Below, one piece after another: positions 48,361-60,619 of a stretch of 64,000 nt of DNA; positions within the stretch are counted from its first letter, which is position 1; each line of letters begins with the position of its first letter. The DNA is from Lithospermum erythrorhizon (Eukaryota > Streptophyta > Magnoliopsida > Boraginales > Boraginaceae). A program made the position numbers and the translations under genes. The stretch is from contig JADFUC010000240.1 in the NCBI GenBank assembly GCA_019722365.1, positions 1-64,000 on the forward strand. Reading direction: 5' to 3'. The notes under the pieces are model-generated. The model searched no databases and was not told the DNA's origin. It worked only from the letters and a program-made list of their open reading frames with translations.

Positions 48361-48985
48361 GTTAGTGTGGACCCACAAAAGGTGGAAGCGGTGATGAATT
48401 GGGAGAGAGACCATGAAGTGTGTTGAAGTCGGCGGGGAAGTTTCTTGGGCTTAGCCGGAATTATTATGTGAAGATTCATACAAAGACTTTTTAGTTGTGT
48501 CGCTACTCATTGACCAAGTTGACAAGAAAGTACCATTTGTGTGTGGGGTGAAAGGTGTGATGTCTGCTTTAATGAAATTTGAAGAGAAGATTGACTACGT
48601 CGCGGTGTTGACACTACCGTCGAGGGAAATGAAGGGTATGTGGTGTACTCACGTGCTTCACATCCAAGGTTTAGAGGCGTGTTTTGATGCAGAATGGGAA
48701 GGTGATCGCGTATGTAGACAGTGAAGAATCATGAGGAAAATTAGCCTATCCATGATTTAGAGTTGGCCATATTGTTTCGCCTTGAAAATTTGGAGCAGTA
48801 CTTGTATGGGGTTAAATGTCGGATATTTACCGATCCACAAAAGTTTGAAGTATATTACCACACTATGAGGTAAGATTTGAGACAACGAAGGTGGGCCGAG
48901 TTTCCGGTGACTATAATGTAACGATTGAGTACCGAGGGAGAAACTGAATGTAGTGGCGGATGCTTTAAGCCGGAGAAAGAGAGAA
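48361..48985 (+). pseudogene. RNase H region of element C
   Basis: Fragments SFLGLAG-like (48,436), LTKLTRK.VPFVCGVK (48,510-48,550), a decayed C..LKRRLTT..LTLPS (48,565-48,625) and a degenerate repeat of NHE..PIHDLELA (48,730-48,770), then LYGVKC.IFTD (48,805-48,835). Several indels. Confidence 0.75.
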
Positions 48986-50490
48986 GTGGAAGGAACCAAA
49001 AGAGTGAGTTGAAGCAGATTGGCGTAAATTTTGAGGTGGGAGGGATGGATCGCCTATATAAGAGAAGTGAGGCCAGGTATTCTTTGGATAAAATGGGGGG
49101 CTGCCAAAGAAAGATGAAAAGGTCGCGAGGCATGATTGAGGCGAAGAGGGAGGTGCGCTTGATTTCACGATAGGTAGCTGATGGTGTTCTTAAATTAGGA
49201 GGAGGCAGTGGTTGTGCCCTTTCTTGGAGCCTAAAAAGATGATCTTGGATGAAGCTCATGATCACTTCCATATAACATGCATCAGGAAACTGCAATGTGC
49301 GGAATTTAAGGAGAACTGGTGGCGGGGAATGAAAAGAATTCTTGATTTCGTAGCGAAATGCTTAATTTGCCAACAAAGTCAAGATTGTCCATAAACCATG
49401 CGGGGTTGTTGCGGCCGCTATCGATACACAGATGGGCCGTGGGAGAAGATCACCATGGAGGCTTTGTGTGGGCTTCGAAAACTCATAAAATAAATTATGG
49501 GATTTGGTTAATTGTGAATAGACTATCTAAGGCTGAATTCATTTCTACCTATTAAGTCAATAGATGGACCGGAGATTGTGAATGTATGGACCAAGTGGTG
49601 AGACTACGTGGGTGCCGGAAGAGTATTGTTTAGGATAGGGATGCAAGGTTCACTTCAAGGTTTTTGGGGAAGTTTCGGGCAGTAGGACGAAGGTCAGATT
49701 TAGTGCTGCGTTTCGTCCCTCAGCTTGACGGGTTATCGAGAGAGCGATTCAAGCGTTGGAAGGCGTTCTATGAGCTTGTGTGTTGAGTTTCTACTCTACG
49801 GTAGTTGGGATGAAGAGTTGCCAAAAATGAAGTTTGCTTATAACAATAGTTTTCAAATTTGGCATTCTGCGATAGCACGTTCAGCCTTGTATGGTCGAAG
49901 GTGTAGAACTCGATTTGGAATGAAGTGGGGAAAGGAAGATTTATGGAATTAGGATTTGGTGGAAGTTAGATAGAGAGAGTAAGGTGATACAACAACATTT
50001 GAGAACTGACGCAAGGATAGACAAAAGAATTACAGCCGTCGACCTCGGATAGATTTGTGTTCGAGGTGGGTGACCCGAGTATTCTAGAGGCTCTCTCCGT
50101 GGAAAGGTGTAATGAGGTTCGGAGAAGGGAAGTTGAGTCCCCGGTACATTGGGCCGTTTGAAATTTTGACAAAAGTGGGAGCAGTAGCCTACCGTTTGCC
50201 TAGAGAGGGTGGAAGAGGAAAAGGATTCCGGCGTTTCCATGTTTCTTGCTTGAGGAAGTACGTGCCGGATGAGTCGCATATTTTAGAGTTTCAACCGGAT
50301 GACTTGGGTGTAGATTTGACATATGAGGAAGGACCAGTGAGAATTCTTGATCAGAAAGAGAAGGTGTTGAGGAACAAAGAAGTGAAATTGGTAAAAGTTT
50401 TTGTGAATAGTCTGACCGGTGAAGTCGATGGCGTGAGGATGATATGAGAACTATCCAGCGAACTTTTCGCCTAAGGTTAGTTGTTATGGT
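48986..50490 (+). pseudogene. Integrase and chromodomain of element C
   Basis: HHCC zinc domain: ILDEAHDHFH...WWRGMKRILDFVAKCLICQQ (49,240-49,376). The catalytic core is damaged (49,410-49,870) with PKMKFAYNNSFQ and SALYGRRCRT recognisable. The C-terminal part is well kept in one frame (50,112-50,447): MRFGEGKLSPRYIGPFEILT, FRRFHVSCLRKYVPDESHIL, LTYEEGPVRILDQKEKVLRN. The reading shifts before the final chromodomain residues (ELSSELFA-stop, about 50,448-50,472). Confidence 0.82.
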
Positions 50491-50544
50491 TGTTTGATTC
50501 TATCTTTCCGTATGATAGAGATTGAGAAATTTCGAGGACAAAAT

Positions 50545-50563
50545 TTTTGTTAGGTGGGTAGAA
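50545..50563 (+). other. Polypurine-tract region of element C
   Basis: 'ttaggtgggtagaa' directly before the LTR start TGTAATAACC, the same block as at 6,319-6,340. Confidence 0.65.
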
Positions 50564-52700
50564 TGTAATAACCGATAACGATTCATCAATTAATAAATTA
50601 AAATGTGGAGTTATTAATTTAATTAACGTAAAATTGGACCCACTTTATATTTCATGGACTATAAATATTTGATGTTGAAATTAATAGTCGAGAGGTATCT
50701 CTTAAACTAAAGCAGTCGGGATTTTACCGCATAAACTCGATTTTTATCTCATCCTTCCCACGTACCAAACAAGCCCTTAAAAGAAAAAATCCCATCTCCA
50801 CTTCCCGTCTGCTTGGCCGAACCCCCACTCCCATTTCAGCGATTTTCTTTCTTGATTTCTCTTCCATCTCATGAGCTTTGGTCCTCAAATTTCTTGGAGA
50901 GCTTTCCCTCATATCTCTTCGATTCAAAGGTAAAAAAGAATTTGAATCTTTTTTTAGTATTTCATGAGTTCGAATGGGTTGAATTTTGTTGACTATTTTG
51001 TATTTTTGATTTATATTCTTTAAGCGATTCTTAGGCACTTAAATTAGTTGTTCTTGGGTTAAAGTTAAGAATTTGCATGAGCATTTCTTGACGTTTAGGG
51101 ATATTGACTTTTGGGAATTAGTTTGACTTCGGGTTTGAGGTTTAATATGGCATATAATTATTATCTAGGCTTAGATTATAGATGAAGGTGATAATAACCG
51201 ATTTTGGGGAAAAAGAAAAATGTTGGTGTAGTTGTGTTGGTTCAAGTTGACCGGGTTGACTTTTTTAAAATGCTTTTAATGGGTATAAGTATGTTCTTTG
51301 AGCCTTAATTATAGTTGTTTGAGGTGGAATTGCTGATTTATAAGTAGTTAGGATGAATATATGTTGAAATTAGTTTGATTAGATATGGTTAGTAAACTTA
51401 GTTTGTGAGGTTAAAGGTTGTTAGAAATGGGTTTAGTTGGTTGGAAGAGTTGATATTTTGGATTAGGTAAAATTGTTAAAATGTTAGAGATGGCGTTAGA
51501 GAGGGCGAAATAGTTGGAGTGTGGGTTTTCGATATTGCTTACGTTTGTTTATCGTTTGAGAACTGTAGTAATATTTCACCTAAAGTGGCTAATTGGAACT
51601 AAAAGTTGTTAAAAGAGAATTTACTCTTGAAGTTGTAGTAATACGTACTTCGGTGTTTTTGTTTGGGCTTCGGAGCGGGAAAAGCTTGCGGGCGATTGAT
51701 TTCTCGGGCGCTAGTGAGTAGCAGGTGGGGATTTATCGCTCGCGTGATAATATTATTTATGTTTGAATCACGAGTACTTGATAAATAGATATGTGACTAT
51801 ATAATTATTTTATGAATTTATATGATAGTGTAATTTGTGAAGTTGTGAAATGTTGAGTTGTATGATGGTTGTGTTATGTATATTATGGTAGTAAGTTTTA
51901 TATGAGATTGTTGTATTATGTATATTATGGGTGCCATATTGAGATTGTTGTGTGATTGTTGCATGATTGTTCTATCTGGGGTTGTTGTAGTTGTTGTGAT
52001 GTTGATTGAGTCGTGTGTGGTTGTGTTTTGTCATGGTTGAATACATTTGGTGTGATGTTGTTGGTTTTTGGTCATGCTTGGTTTTATATAGAGTAGTCGC
52101 GTATTAGGATGTGGGCATGTTGGAGTCGCATGTAGAGGTCGATGCAATGCGGATAGAGGGGGTGTTTATGATATTGTATGGGTGATGAAGGGTGAGCTGC
52201 CGGAAAATGATATGGTGGTATTTATGGGTGGCGAAGGGTGGGCACACGGGGAAAGAGTTATGATATTATATTGTGTTACGTGGGTGAGCACAAGGAAAGA
52301 ACAATGACATTATATAAATAATAGGATCACGGTTATTATTGCATTGTCTTGCATTGTGTGACATTGTGTGCATTATCGTGGTTTTGTTTGGGAGTTTTGG
52401 TATATTTTCCATTGTAAGGTATAATAACGTTGTGTTGGAGAATTTATGATGTTTTGCTCGCTTGATTATGTGACATGCTATCTCTTGATATAACATGTGG
52501 GTTAACATAAGTTGAGTCCTCTAAAATGTATATATGTTGATGATGATTATATTTATTATGATGCTATGGATATTTGGTATATTCTTTTATTGTACATATA
52601 TATACTCTATCGCTACGTCTATATCTTTTGTTGTGTACCTCATTCGGATGTGGATAAGTTACCACCCGGGTGATTCGTTTCCTTAGGCATTGAGCTTACC
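50564..52700 (+). mobile_element. 3' LTR of element C, first part (LTR2)
   Basis: Starts TGTAATAACCGATAACG after the polypurine tract. It runs through the donor-like motif 'gattcaaaggtaaaa' (50,921), the tandem 'gggtgangaagggtgagc' units (52,175-52,305) and 'ttaccacccgg', then stops at 'gagcttacc' where a second LTR begins. The missing end is found at 55,421-55,842. Confidence 0.85.
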
Positions 52701-55420
52701 ACAAAAAAATGGTAACGACTTCTCGTTAATTAATAAATTAAAATGTGGGGTTATTAAATTGATTAACGTAAAATTTGAAACCACTTTATATTTTATGTAC
52801 GATAAATGTTAACTTTGGAAATTTATAGTCGAGGTAAGTTGAATCGAAATTATCGGCTTTGAAGCCCAAAAGCAGTCGCATTACCATCGAATAATTTCGT
52901 TTTTCTCATGCTCCAACACCATGACCCCTTAAAAAAAAAAAACAAAACAAAAAGGAAAAATCCATCTCCCCGCTACTCTATCGTGAACCCCTCCCTCTCC
53001 CCCACTTTGATTTTCTTTCCCACCATGCGTCTCTTGATTCAAGGTAAAAAAGGCGAAACTTTTGCCAGGTATTTCTGAGTTTCGACTACGTTGTTTTTGA
53101 GTTTGGGTTTCCCGACTTTTTATTGCTTAAATTGATTCTTGGGCTTTGAATTAGTTGTTCTTGAGTTGAAATTACGCGTTTGGATGAGAAATTTGTGACG
53201 TTTAAGACATTGACTTTACGGAATTTTAGTTTGACTTGAATTTTAGGATTAATATCGTATATAATTATTGTCTAGGCGAAATTATAGTATAGGAGATTAT
53301 AATATCGATTTTAGGGGTAGAAAAGTGTTGGAAAAGTTGGGTGGACTTTTGGGTTGACTTCGGGTTTGACTTGGTCAAAACATGTTAAAATGATATAGGT
53401 ATGTTTTTGGATCCTTATTCTAGTTGTTTAGAGGTGGAATGCTATTTAAAAAGTGGTCGGATGAATATATGTTGAAATTAGTTTTTATTAGTTTTGGGTA
53501 GTAGTTGGGTTTTGGGATTGGAGGTTGTTAGAAACGGGTTTAATTAGATGGAAAAGTTAATAATTGAGATTGATTAGAATTGTTTAAGGTGTTAGTATTG
53601 GGGTTAGTGTGAGGGCCGAAAGTTAGGGATTTGGGATTAGATGAAATTTTTCGTTTAGTTTATTGTTGAAGTTTAACTACTAATAATTCACCTAAAGTGA
53701 CTAATGGGTACTAAAGGTTTAGCACAAAAGATAATTTATAACAAATTAGTAGTAATTGTACTTTGGTATTTTGTTTACTGAACTTCGGAGCGGAAGAAAC
53801 TACGGAGCCGATTAATTTGCTAGAGCTAGTGGTACTAGCGGGTGGGATTTATCGCTCGTTTGATAACATTATTTACATTTGAGTGAAGTGTATGGTAAAT
53901 TGATATGTGGCCCATGTATTTGTGTTATGAACTTATACATTAGAGTAGTTGTGAGAGTATGGAAATGTTGAGGTTGTATGATGTTTGTGTTGTTAGATAC
54001 ATTATGGTAGTAGGTTTATATGGAATTGTTTACTTGAGTATGTTATACGTTGCTATATTGGAATGTTGTGGAATTTGTGCTTTGTTGTTATCTAGGTTGG
54101 TATAGTTGTTGTGATGTTGGTTAGTGGGTATTGTGGTTGTGTTTGTCGTAGGATTTGGTATGTTGGTATGATGTTAGTTGTTGGTCATGTTTGGGTTCAT
54201 AGAGAGTGGTCACACCATATTAGGATGTGGGCATGTTGAATTAGCATGTAAGAATTCGTTTGTCACTTGAGATGGGGTGTGTTTTGTGATATCGTATGGG
54301 TGATCGGAAGGTGAGCACTATTTGAGAAAAGGATATGATATTTTTATGTATTGAAGCGAGGGGTGAAACTGTAGGAAAAGGATATGATATTATGTGATGT
54401 TACGTGGGTGAGCCCGCGGAAGAACAACGACATTATATAAATATCGGATCTGATTATTGTGAGCATTGTCTTGCATTGTGTTGACATTGGGTGGATGCTT
54501 TATACGAAGGTCGATCATATCGTAATTAACTTGTTTTACGGTGTTTTGAGGAACTTATGTATTTTGCTCGCTTGATTATATGACATGCGCTATCTCTGGG
54601 TATATCATGTAGAATAACGTGAGTTGAGTCCTTTATAATGTGTATATGTTGATGATGGTTATTACTATTGTAACACTATGAATACTTGGTTTTTGGTGTT
54701 ACTTGTTATATTGTTATTGTGTTATAATGGATGCATCTTGGAGAGACATGTGTTTTGTTTGCTTGAGTGTATGACATGCTATCTCTGGATATATCACATA
54801 GAATAACGTAAGTGAGTCCTTTAAAATGTGTATATGTGATGATGGTTATTACTATTGTGACACTATGAATACTTAGTTTATTTCTTTACCTTATATATAC
54901 GTATACTCTATCGCCATGTGTTTATCTCTTGTTGTGTATCTCATTCGGATGTGGGTAAGTTACCACCCGAGTGATACATTTCCCTTTAATTTGTCGAGCT
55001 GCCTTCCAACCTCAGTTGGCGGTGCCCTTGTGAAGCGGTTGAGTTCGTGAGTGTCCGGTGATTTTACTTAGGTGAGAGACGGGTGGCTAGGATCCTCGGC
55101 AGTCATCTTTTATTCTCACTCATTTTTCTTATGTACTCGAATTTCGTATTTTGTTTTGGCGTTGAAAATGTATTAACTATATTATGAAGTATCTTGGTTT
55201 TGGAATTTCTATGAGGTTGCATTTTGGATTTGTTTAGATGATGCCACGATGGTTAAACTCTGACCTTAGAGCGTTTGAGTTTGCGAACTATTTTCTTTGT
55301 TATCAAATTGTCGGGTTTATTGGTTTACAAGCGGGTTATTTTTGTAGCCAGCCATCGTATGGTGATTCGGATATACAGGTTGATAACGGCTCAACCTCGG
55401 GGCGTACGACTCGGGTGGGT
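52701..55420 (+). mobile_element. Second LTR (LTR3) inserted within LTR2
   Basis: 'acaaaaaaatggtaacgact' aligns base for base in length with the LTR start TGTAAAAACCGGTAACGACT at 57,763. It contains the full LTR landmarks, including 'gattcaaggtaaaa' (53,036), and ends 'cgactcgggtgggtc', lacking the final few bases GTTACA. Its length of about 2.72 kb is the family length plus an internal tandem duplication. Confidence 0.75.
54545..54885. repeat. Tandem duplication of about 185 bp inside LTR3
   Basis: The block 'atgacatg..ctatctctggatatatca' to 'ggttattactattgt.acactatgaatactt' occurs at about 54,570-54,692 and again at 54,760-54,880, while other LTR copies have it once. Confidence 0.8.
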
Positions 55421-55842
55421 CCCTTGCCTTCAACCTCAGTTAGGGTGCAAGCGTGAGGTGTTGGCTCGTGAGTGATCGTTGATTTTACTTAGGTGAAGGC
55501 AATTGGCTAGGATCCTACGACAATCATCTTTTTCTCAATTATTTTGAATTATTACTCGGACTTCGTATTTGTGTTTGGTGTTGAAAATTTATAAAGCTGT
55601 TTTATAGGTATTTTGGACTTATTGTCATGAAGTTTACTGGTTGGATTAGGTAATGCCACGATGATTAAACTCTGTATGGAAACATTTTGAACTTCGAACC
55701 CTATTTCACTTTTTATCAAATATCGAGGTTTATTGATTTTCAAGCCGGTTATTTTTGTGTCAACCATCGTATGTTGACTTCGGATACTTGGTTGATAACG
55801 ACTCTAACCTCGGTATGCATTTCTGAGGCGGTGGATGGGACA
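55421..55842 (+). mobile_element. Remaining 3' end of LTR2
   Basis: 'ccttgccttcaacctcagt' resumes exactly the LTR position at which LTR2 broke off at 52,700. It proceeds through the 'gattttacttaggtga', 'ggctaggatcct' and 'aaattattactcgga' landmarks to 'gaggcggtggatggga', the decayed LTR end. 2,137 plus 422 gives 2,559 bases, close to the 2,593 of the LTR at 57,763. Confidence 0.75.
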
Positions 55843-57380
55843 CTTATGTATGCTAGCGATGATGATGTTGATGTTCATACGGTTCCAACATACTATCTCA
55901 AAAGCAGCGAATAGGTGGGGAGTAAGAGAGGAATTGTTTCAATAAAAAAGTTGTTCCTAGAAGTAATGGATAAATTTAAAAGGTACTAGGCTCTTAATTA
56001 CTTTATCGTTGTCATTTGTTTATACGTTGGGTTACTTGTCATTTACTAACTATTTTAAGTGTATTTATTACTTGTAGGTCGATTTCAATATTGATGGTCA
56101 ACCAATTGTCCCAAATAAGTCCACATTCAGTGAATATATTGGTTTATGTTCGGTGATCACGACAAATAATAATTGTCGCCGATGCAGATGGTCTTGCGAA
56201 GCAAAAATATGGGAAGAATTTCAGGTTGTTGAATTTTTGGATTGTATGGATTACATATAAACATATGCATGTACACATATGGATATATTTATGTGATTAA
56301 GTTAATTGATTTTTTTTTTCATGAAGCTTTGTTTTGAGATTGATGAGAATTAATATGGATATGGTATGAAAAAAGTTAACTTAAAAGCTGACACGGAGTT
56401 TCGTACAAATTTATCCAAAGAATGCTACGATAGTGAAGGTAATCCTATTTTGAAACCTCCTGAGAGATATAACAAGCTTAAGGTTGTGGAAAAAAGATGA
56501 AATGATTTGTTAGAAGTGAATTTGGAGGAGCCAAACATTTAAGGTAATTAGATTTGGACTTAAAAAGCGTAGAAATTTACACTAGTCTAGTATTGTATAC
56601 TAATTGTTATTTTATTAGCAATTGAGTGAATCGAATTCTGGCGCCAAAATAAGAAGTGTTTGCCAAGATTGAGGTGCTTTGTGTTATACTTTCGGTCGGG
56701 GAACAAATTATAAGCTACTTTTTTATATTCAATATATTTACTTATTGCATACATATTTTATAACTTAGATAATTTTTGTTTCATTCTTAAAATTAATGTA
56801 GAAAGTCAAAGTGGCCCGGAGCGCCCGGCTAGACAATGACTAATGTTGTGGAAGGAAGCTCGAAAGCTGCGAGATGGGAAAATCGTAGATGATGTGCAAA
56901 AGATAGTGGATGAAGGAGTAAGTTCTAAAACTGATCTATATCTAATTTAAGACTTATGTTTTTATGTGGAAATAATCTAAATGCATAATTGCAGGAGGCT
57001 ATTACCGACACCCTTACAGATGAAGAATTGCTTTGTCGTGGTCCGAACGATGTACTGGCAAAGGTCATGAAGAAGGAGTACTACGGACGAGTACTTCTGA
57101 CCCGGAGTCCGCGAGGTAACAAAGACCAATTTTTTTGGAAAGAGACAAGATTCATCTCCAAAAGCCCGAGTTCCATGAATTGGAAATGAATTGTTGGAAA
57201 TGCGACATAAGTTACAACAACGGGAAGATCATAATTTGAAGGTACGTGTGATATAACAAATTAAGAGCGAGAGCGACACACCTTCCTTGAGTTTCTCGGT
57301 ACCCAAAGGCGGTCGAGAGAAGTTGTCCTCTGATTCGTCCGGTTGATTCAGATGTATTTCTTTAATACTTTTATTGATGT
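55843..57380 (+). pseudogene. Second CACTA gene remnant (plant Transposase_24-like)
   Basis: AT-rich, intron-bearing sequence with fragments in order: KVNLKADTEFRTNLSKECYD..GNPILKPPERYNKL (56,377-56,485); then LWKEARKLRDGKIVDDVQKI (56,842-56,905); then EAITDTLTDEELLCRGPNDV and LAKVMKKEYYGRVLL (56,992-57,100). The last two blocks have the layout of the protein encoded next to TNP2 in many plant CACTA elements (ends in a D(V/I)xxxVLxxxxxGRV motif). Same strand as TNP2, so I read it as the other half of the transposon split by element C. Introns are likely (for example 'gcag' before 56,995) but not resolved. Confidence 0.6.
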
Positions 57381-57394
57381 TATATGTTGAGTTG

Positions 57395-57690
57395 AGTTGT
57401 AATGTTGTGATGTTGTGACTATGAGTTATGATATTGTGACTATGAGTTGATGATATATGAAGTATTGTGATATTGTGACTATGAGTTGATGATATATGAA
57501 GTGCCCTGATATTATGACTATGAGTTGATGATATATGAAATATTGTGATATTATGATTATGAGTTGATGATATATCAAGTATTGTGACATTGTGACTATG
57601 AGTTGATGATATATGAAGTATTGTGATATTGTGACTATGAGTTGATGATATATGAAGTATTGTGGTATTGTGACTATGAGTTGTGATAAC
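57395..57690. repeat. Minisatellite, 39-bp unit, about seven copies
   Basis: Unit 'gtgatattgtgactatgagt' + 'tgatgatatatgaagtatt' repeated with few changes. It sits between the CACTA coding remnant and the next LTR, where subterminal repeats of a CACTA element would be expected. Confidence 0.92.
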
Positions 57691-57762
57691 TGTTATTTTG
57701 GGGTACTAGTAGCTGCTTAAATCATTAAGTCATGTTTATAATGATTTTTCTTTAGAATTGAG

Positions 57763-60355
57763 TGTAAAAACCGGTAACGACTGCATTAAATTAATAAGTA
57801 AAATGTGGGATTATTAAAATGATTAGCAGTAAAATTTGGAAACCTTTGCATATTTTATGTACGATAAATGTTAATGTTTGGGAGTTAGTTATCGAGATAG
57901 TTAAGCGAGAAATGTCGATTGAATTAAAGCGTTCGGATTTTCACCATAAACTATTGGGCCTTCCACCGTAAACCAACCAAGGCCCAAAAAAGAAAAACAC
58001 AAACCCATTCCACTTCCCCTACCGGCGGGCAGTTCTCCTTCCCCCCTTTGATTTTTTTTACCGGAATTTCTCCTCCATCGCCTTGAGTTTGGACCTCAAA
58101 TTTTTTGGAGAGTTTCCCTCAACATCCTCTTGATTCAAGGTAAAAGGTAGTACATATATTTCTCGAGTTTCGACTAGGTTGACTTTTGTTGACTTTTAGA
58201 TTTTCGATTTTTATTGCTTAATTTGATTCTTGGGCTTTAAATTAGTTGTTCTTGAGTTGAAATTACGTGTTTGGATGAGAAATTTGGGACGTTTTAGGGA
58301 CGTTGACTTTTTGGAATTTTAGTTTGACTTCGGACTTTTGGGATTAATATCGTATATAATTATTATCTAGGCCGAAATTATAGTATAGGAGATTATAATA
58401 ATCGATTTTAGGGGTAGAAAAGTGTTGGAAAAGTTGGGTTGACTTTTGGGTTGACTTCGGGTTTGACTTGGTCAAAACGTGTTAAAATGATATAATTATA
58501 TTTTTGGACGTTTATTATAGTTGTTTAGAGGTGAAATTGTGGTTTAAAAGTTGTTGGATGAGTTTATGATGAAATTAGTTTTTATTAGTTTAGTAGTACT
58601 TGGGTTTAGGATTAAGTTTATTAGAAATGGGTTTAATTAGTTGGGAAAGTTAGTAATTTGGTTAATTTGGAATCATTTAAGGTATTAATGTTGAGTTAGT
58701 GTGAGGCCGAAAGTTTAAGATTTAAGTTAGTTGGAACTTTGTAGATTTACTTGCTTTATCGTTGAAGTTTAACTAGTAATATTTCACCCTAAAGGGACTA
58801 ATGGGTAAAAGTTGCTAAAAAGATGGTATAACAAAAGTGGTAGTAGTGTACTTCCGATGTTTTGTTTGGGCTGAACCTTGGGAAAAACTTACTTGGTCGA
58901 TTAGTACAACTGGTAGCTAGTGGTACTAGCCAAGGTGGGGATTTATCACTCGTTTGATAACATTATTTACGTTTGAGTGAAGTGTATGGTAAATTGATAT
59001 GTGATTATGTATTTGTGTTGAACTTATGCATTGGTAGTTGTGAATTTGTCCAAATGTTGGAGTTGTTTGAGTGTTTGTATTAGATATATTATAGTAGTAT
59101 ATTCTATATGGAATTGTTGACTTGGGTATATTACGAACTATATTGAGAATGTTGTCGATTGTTTGTTGTTATCTCACGGGTTGTTACAAAGTTCTTTGTG
59201 ATGTTGGTTGAGTGGGTATTGTGATTGTAGTTTGTCATGGTTGGTATGTTGGGTGTGATGTTAGTTGTTGGTCATGTTTTGGTTCATATAGAGAGTGAAT
59301 TAAAGGCGCCCATGTTAGGATGTGGGCATGTTAGAGTCATGTAAGAGGTCGTTTGTGCGGATAGGTGTGTTTTATGTTATTGTGGGTGATCGAAGGGTGA
59401 GCACGCCGGAAAAGGATATGATATGATGTTCTATATGGGTGACGAAGGGTGAGCACACTTGGGAAGGATCTGATATAATATTATGTTATGTGCATTAGGT
59501 GAGCCAGGAAAGAGCACCGTTATTACATAAATGTCGAATAAATTGTGTGTGCATTGTCTTGCATTGTGTTGACATTGAATTGGATTCGTGCGAAGAAAGA
59601 TTCGATAATGTCATGGTCTTGTTTTTTGGTGTTCACATTTATATTGTTATTGTGTTATACTTGGTGTCTTGGGGAACTTATGTGTTTTTGTTGCTTGAGT
59701 GTATGACATGCTATCTCACAGATATATCACATAGAATACTTTATTAAGTGAGTCCTTTAAAATGTGTATATGTGATGATGGTTATTACTATTGTGATCTT
59801 ATGAATCACCCAGTTTATTTAACATGTTATATACGTATCTTATGTCGCCATGTGTTTATCTCTTGTTGTGTATCTCATTCGGATGTGGGTAGATTACCAC
59901 CCGGTGATACATTTCAGCAAGGTATCCCGGCTACCGCCCCGGCATAAGTTAATGAGTGCCTTGTGAAGCTGAGTTCGTGAGTGTCGAAAATTTTATCTAG
60001 GTGAGAGACGGGTGGCTAGGATCCTCAGCAGTCATCATTTGTTCTCATTCATTTTTCTTATGTACTCAAATTTCGTTTTGGTTTTGGTGTTGAAGATGTA
60101 TTCTTGTTTATGGAGTATACGGTTTTGGGAACTTTATAAAGTTGATATTTTGCATTGTTCGAGATGTGCGGGATAGTTAAACTCGGATGAAAATAATTTT
60201 GAGCTTTGAACTATTTTACTTTATCAAACTGCCGGAGTTCTCTTGATCTCCAAAGCCGGAGTTATTTTCGTGTCAACCGTCGTATGGTGACTCAGATACT
60301 CTGAGGTTGATGTGACTCCGGCCTCGGGCGTCACGACTCGAGGCGGGTCGTTACA
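57763..60355 (+). mobile_element. 5' LTR of chromovirus element D (2,593 bp)
   Basis: Starts TGTAAAAACC and ends GGTCGTTACA with an intact primer site five bases later, so both ends are fixed. The five bases before it are TTGAG; the matching duplicate would lie outside the window. It carries the pyrimidine-rich block (57,960-58,050), the donor-like 'gattcaaggtaaaagg' (58,132) and three tandem units containing 'gggtga(t)cgaagggtgagcac' (59,385-59,510). Confidence 0.9.
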
Positions 60356-60359
60356 ATTA

Positions 60360-60371
60360 TGGTATCAGAGC
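60360..60371 (+). other. Primer-binding site of element D
   Basis: 'tggtatcagagc' is an exact match to the plant initiator-Met tRNA primer site, used to start minus-strand DNA synthesis. Confidence 0.95.
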
Positions 60372-60619
60372 GTAGGTTTCCGTTTTAACTTGGGTTCATG
60401 GCGTGTGTGCCTACGTCTAAAGTTTTTGTAAAAGTTTTGTGACATGAGTCTTTTATGAGTCTAAATTATTTTATCTTCTTTTAAGTAGACTATCCCAAGG
60501 ATGCCAGGAGTTGAGTTGCGCTTGGTCGAATCGCGGACCCGCTAAGAGATAAGGTGCTTCTAGAGTAGAAATTTGAGGAAACTAGCGTTGGTAGGGAATT
60601 TGATCTTTGGAAGATTCGT

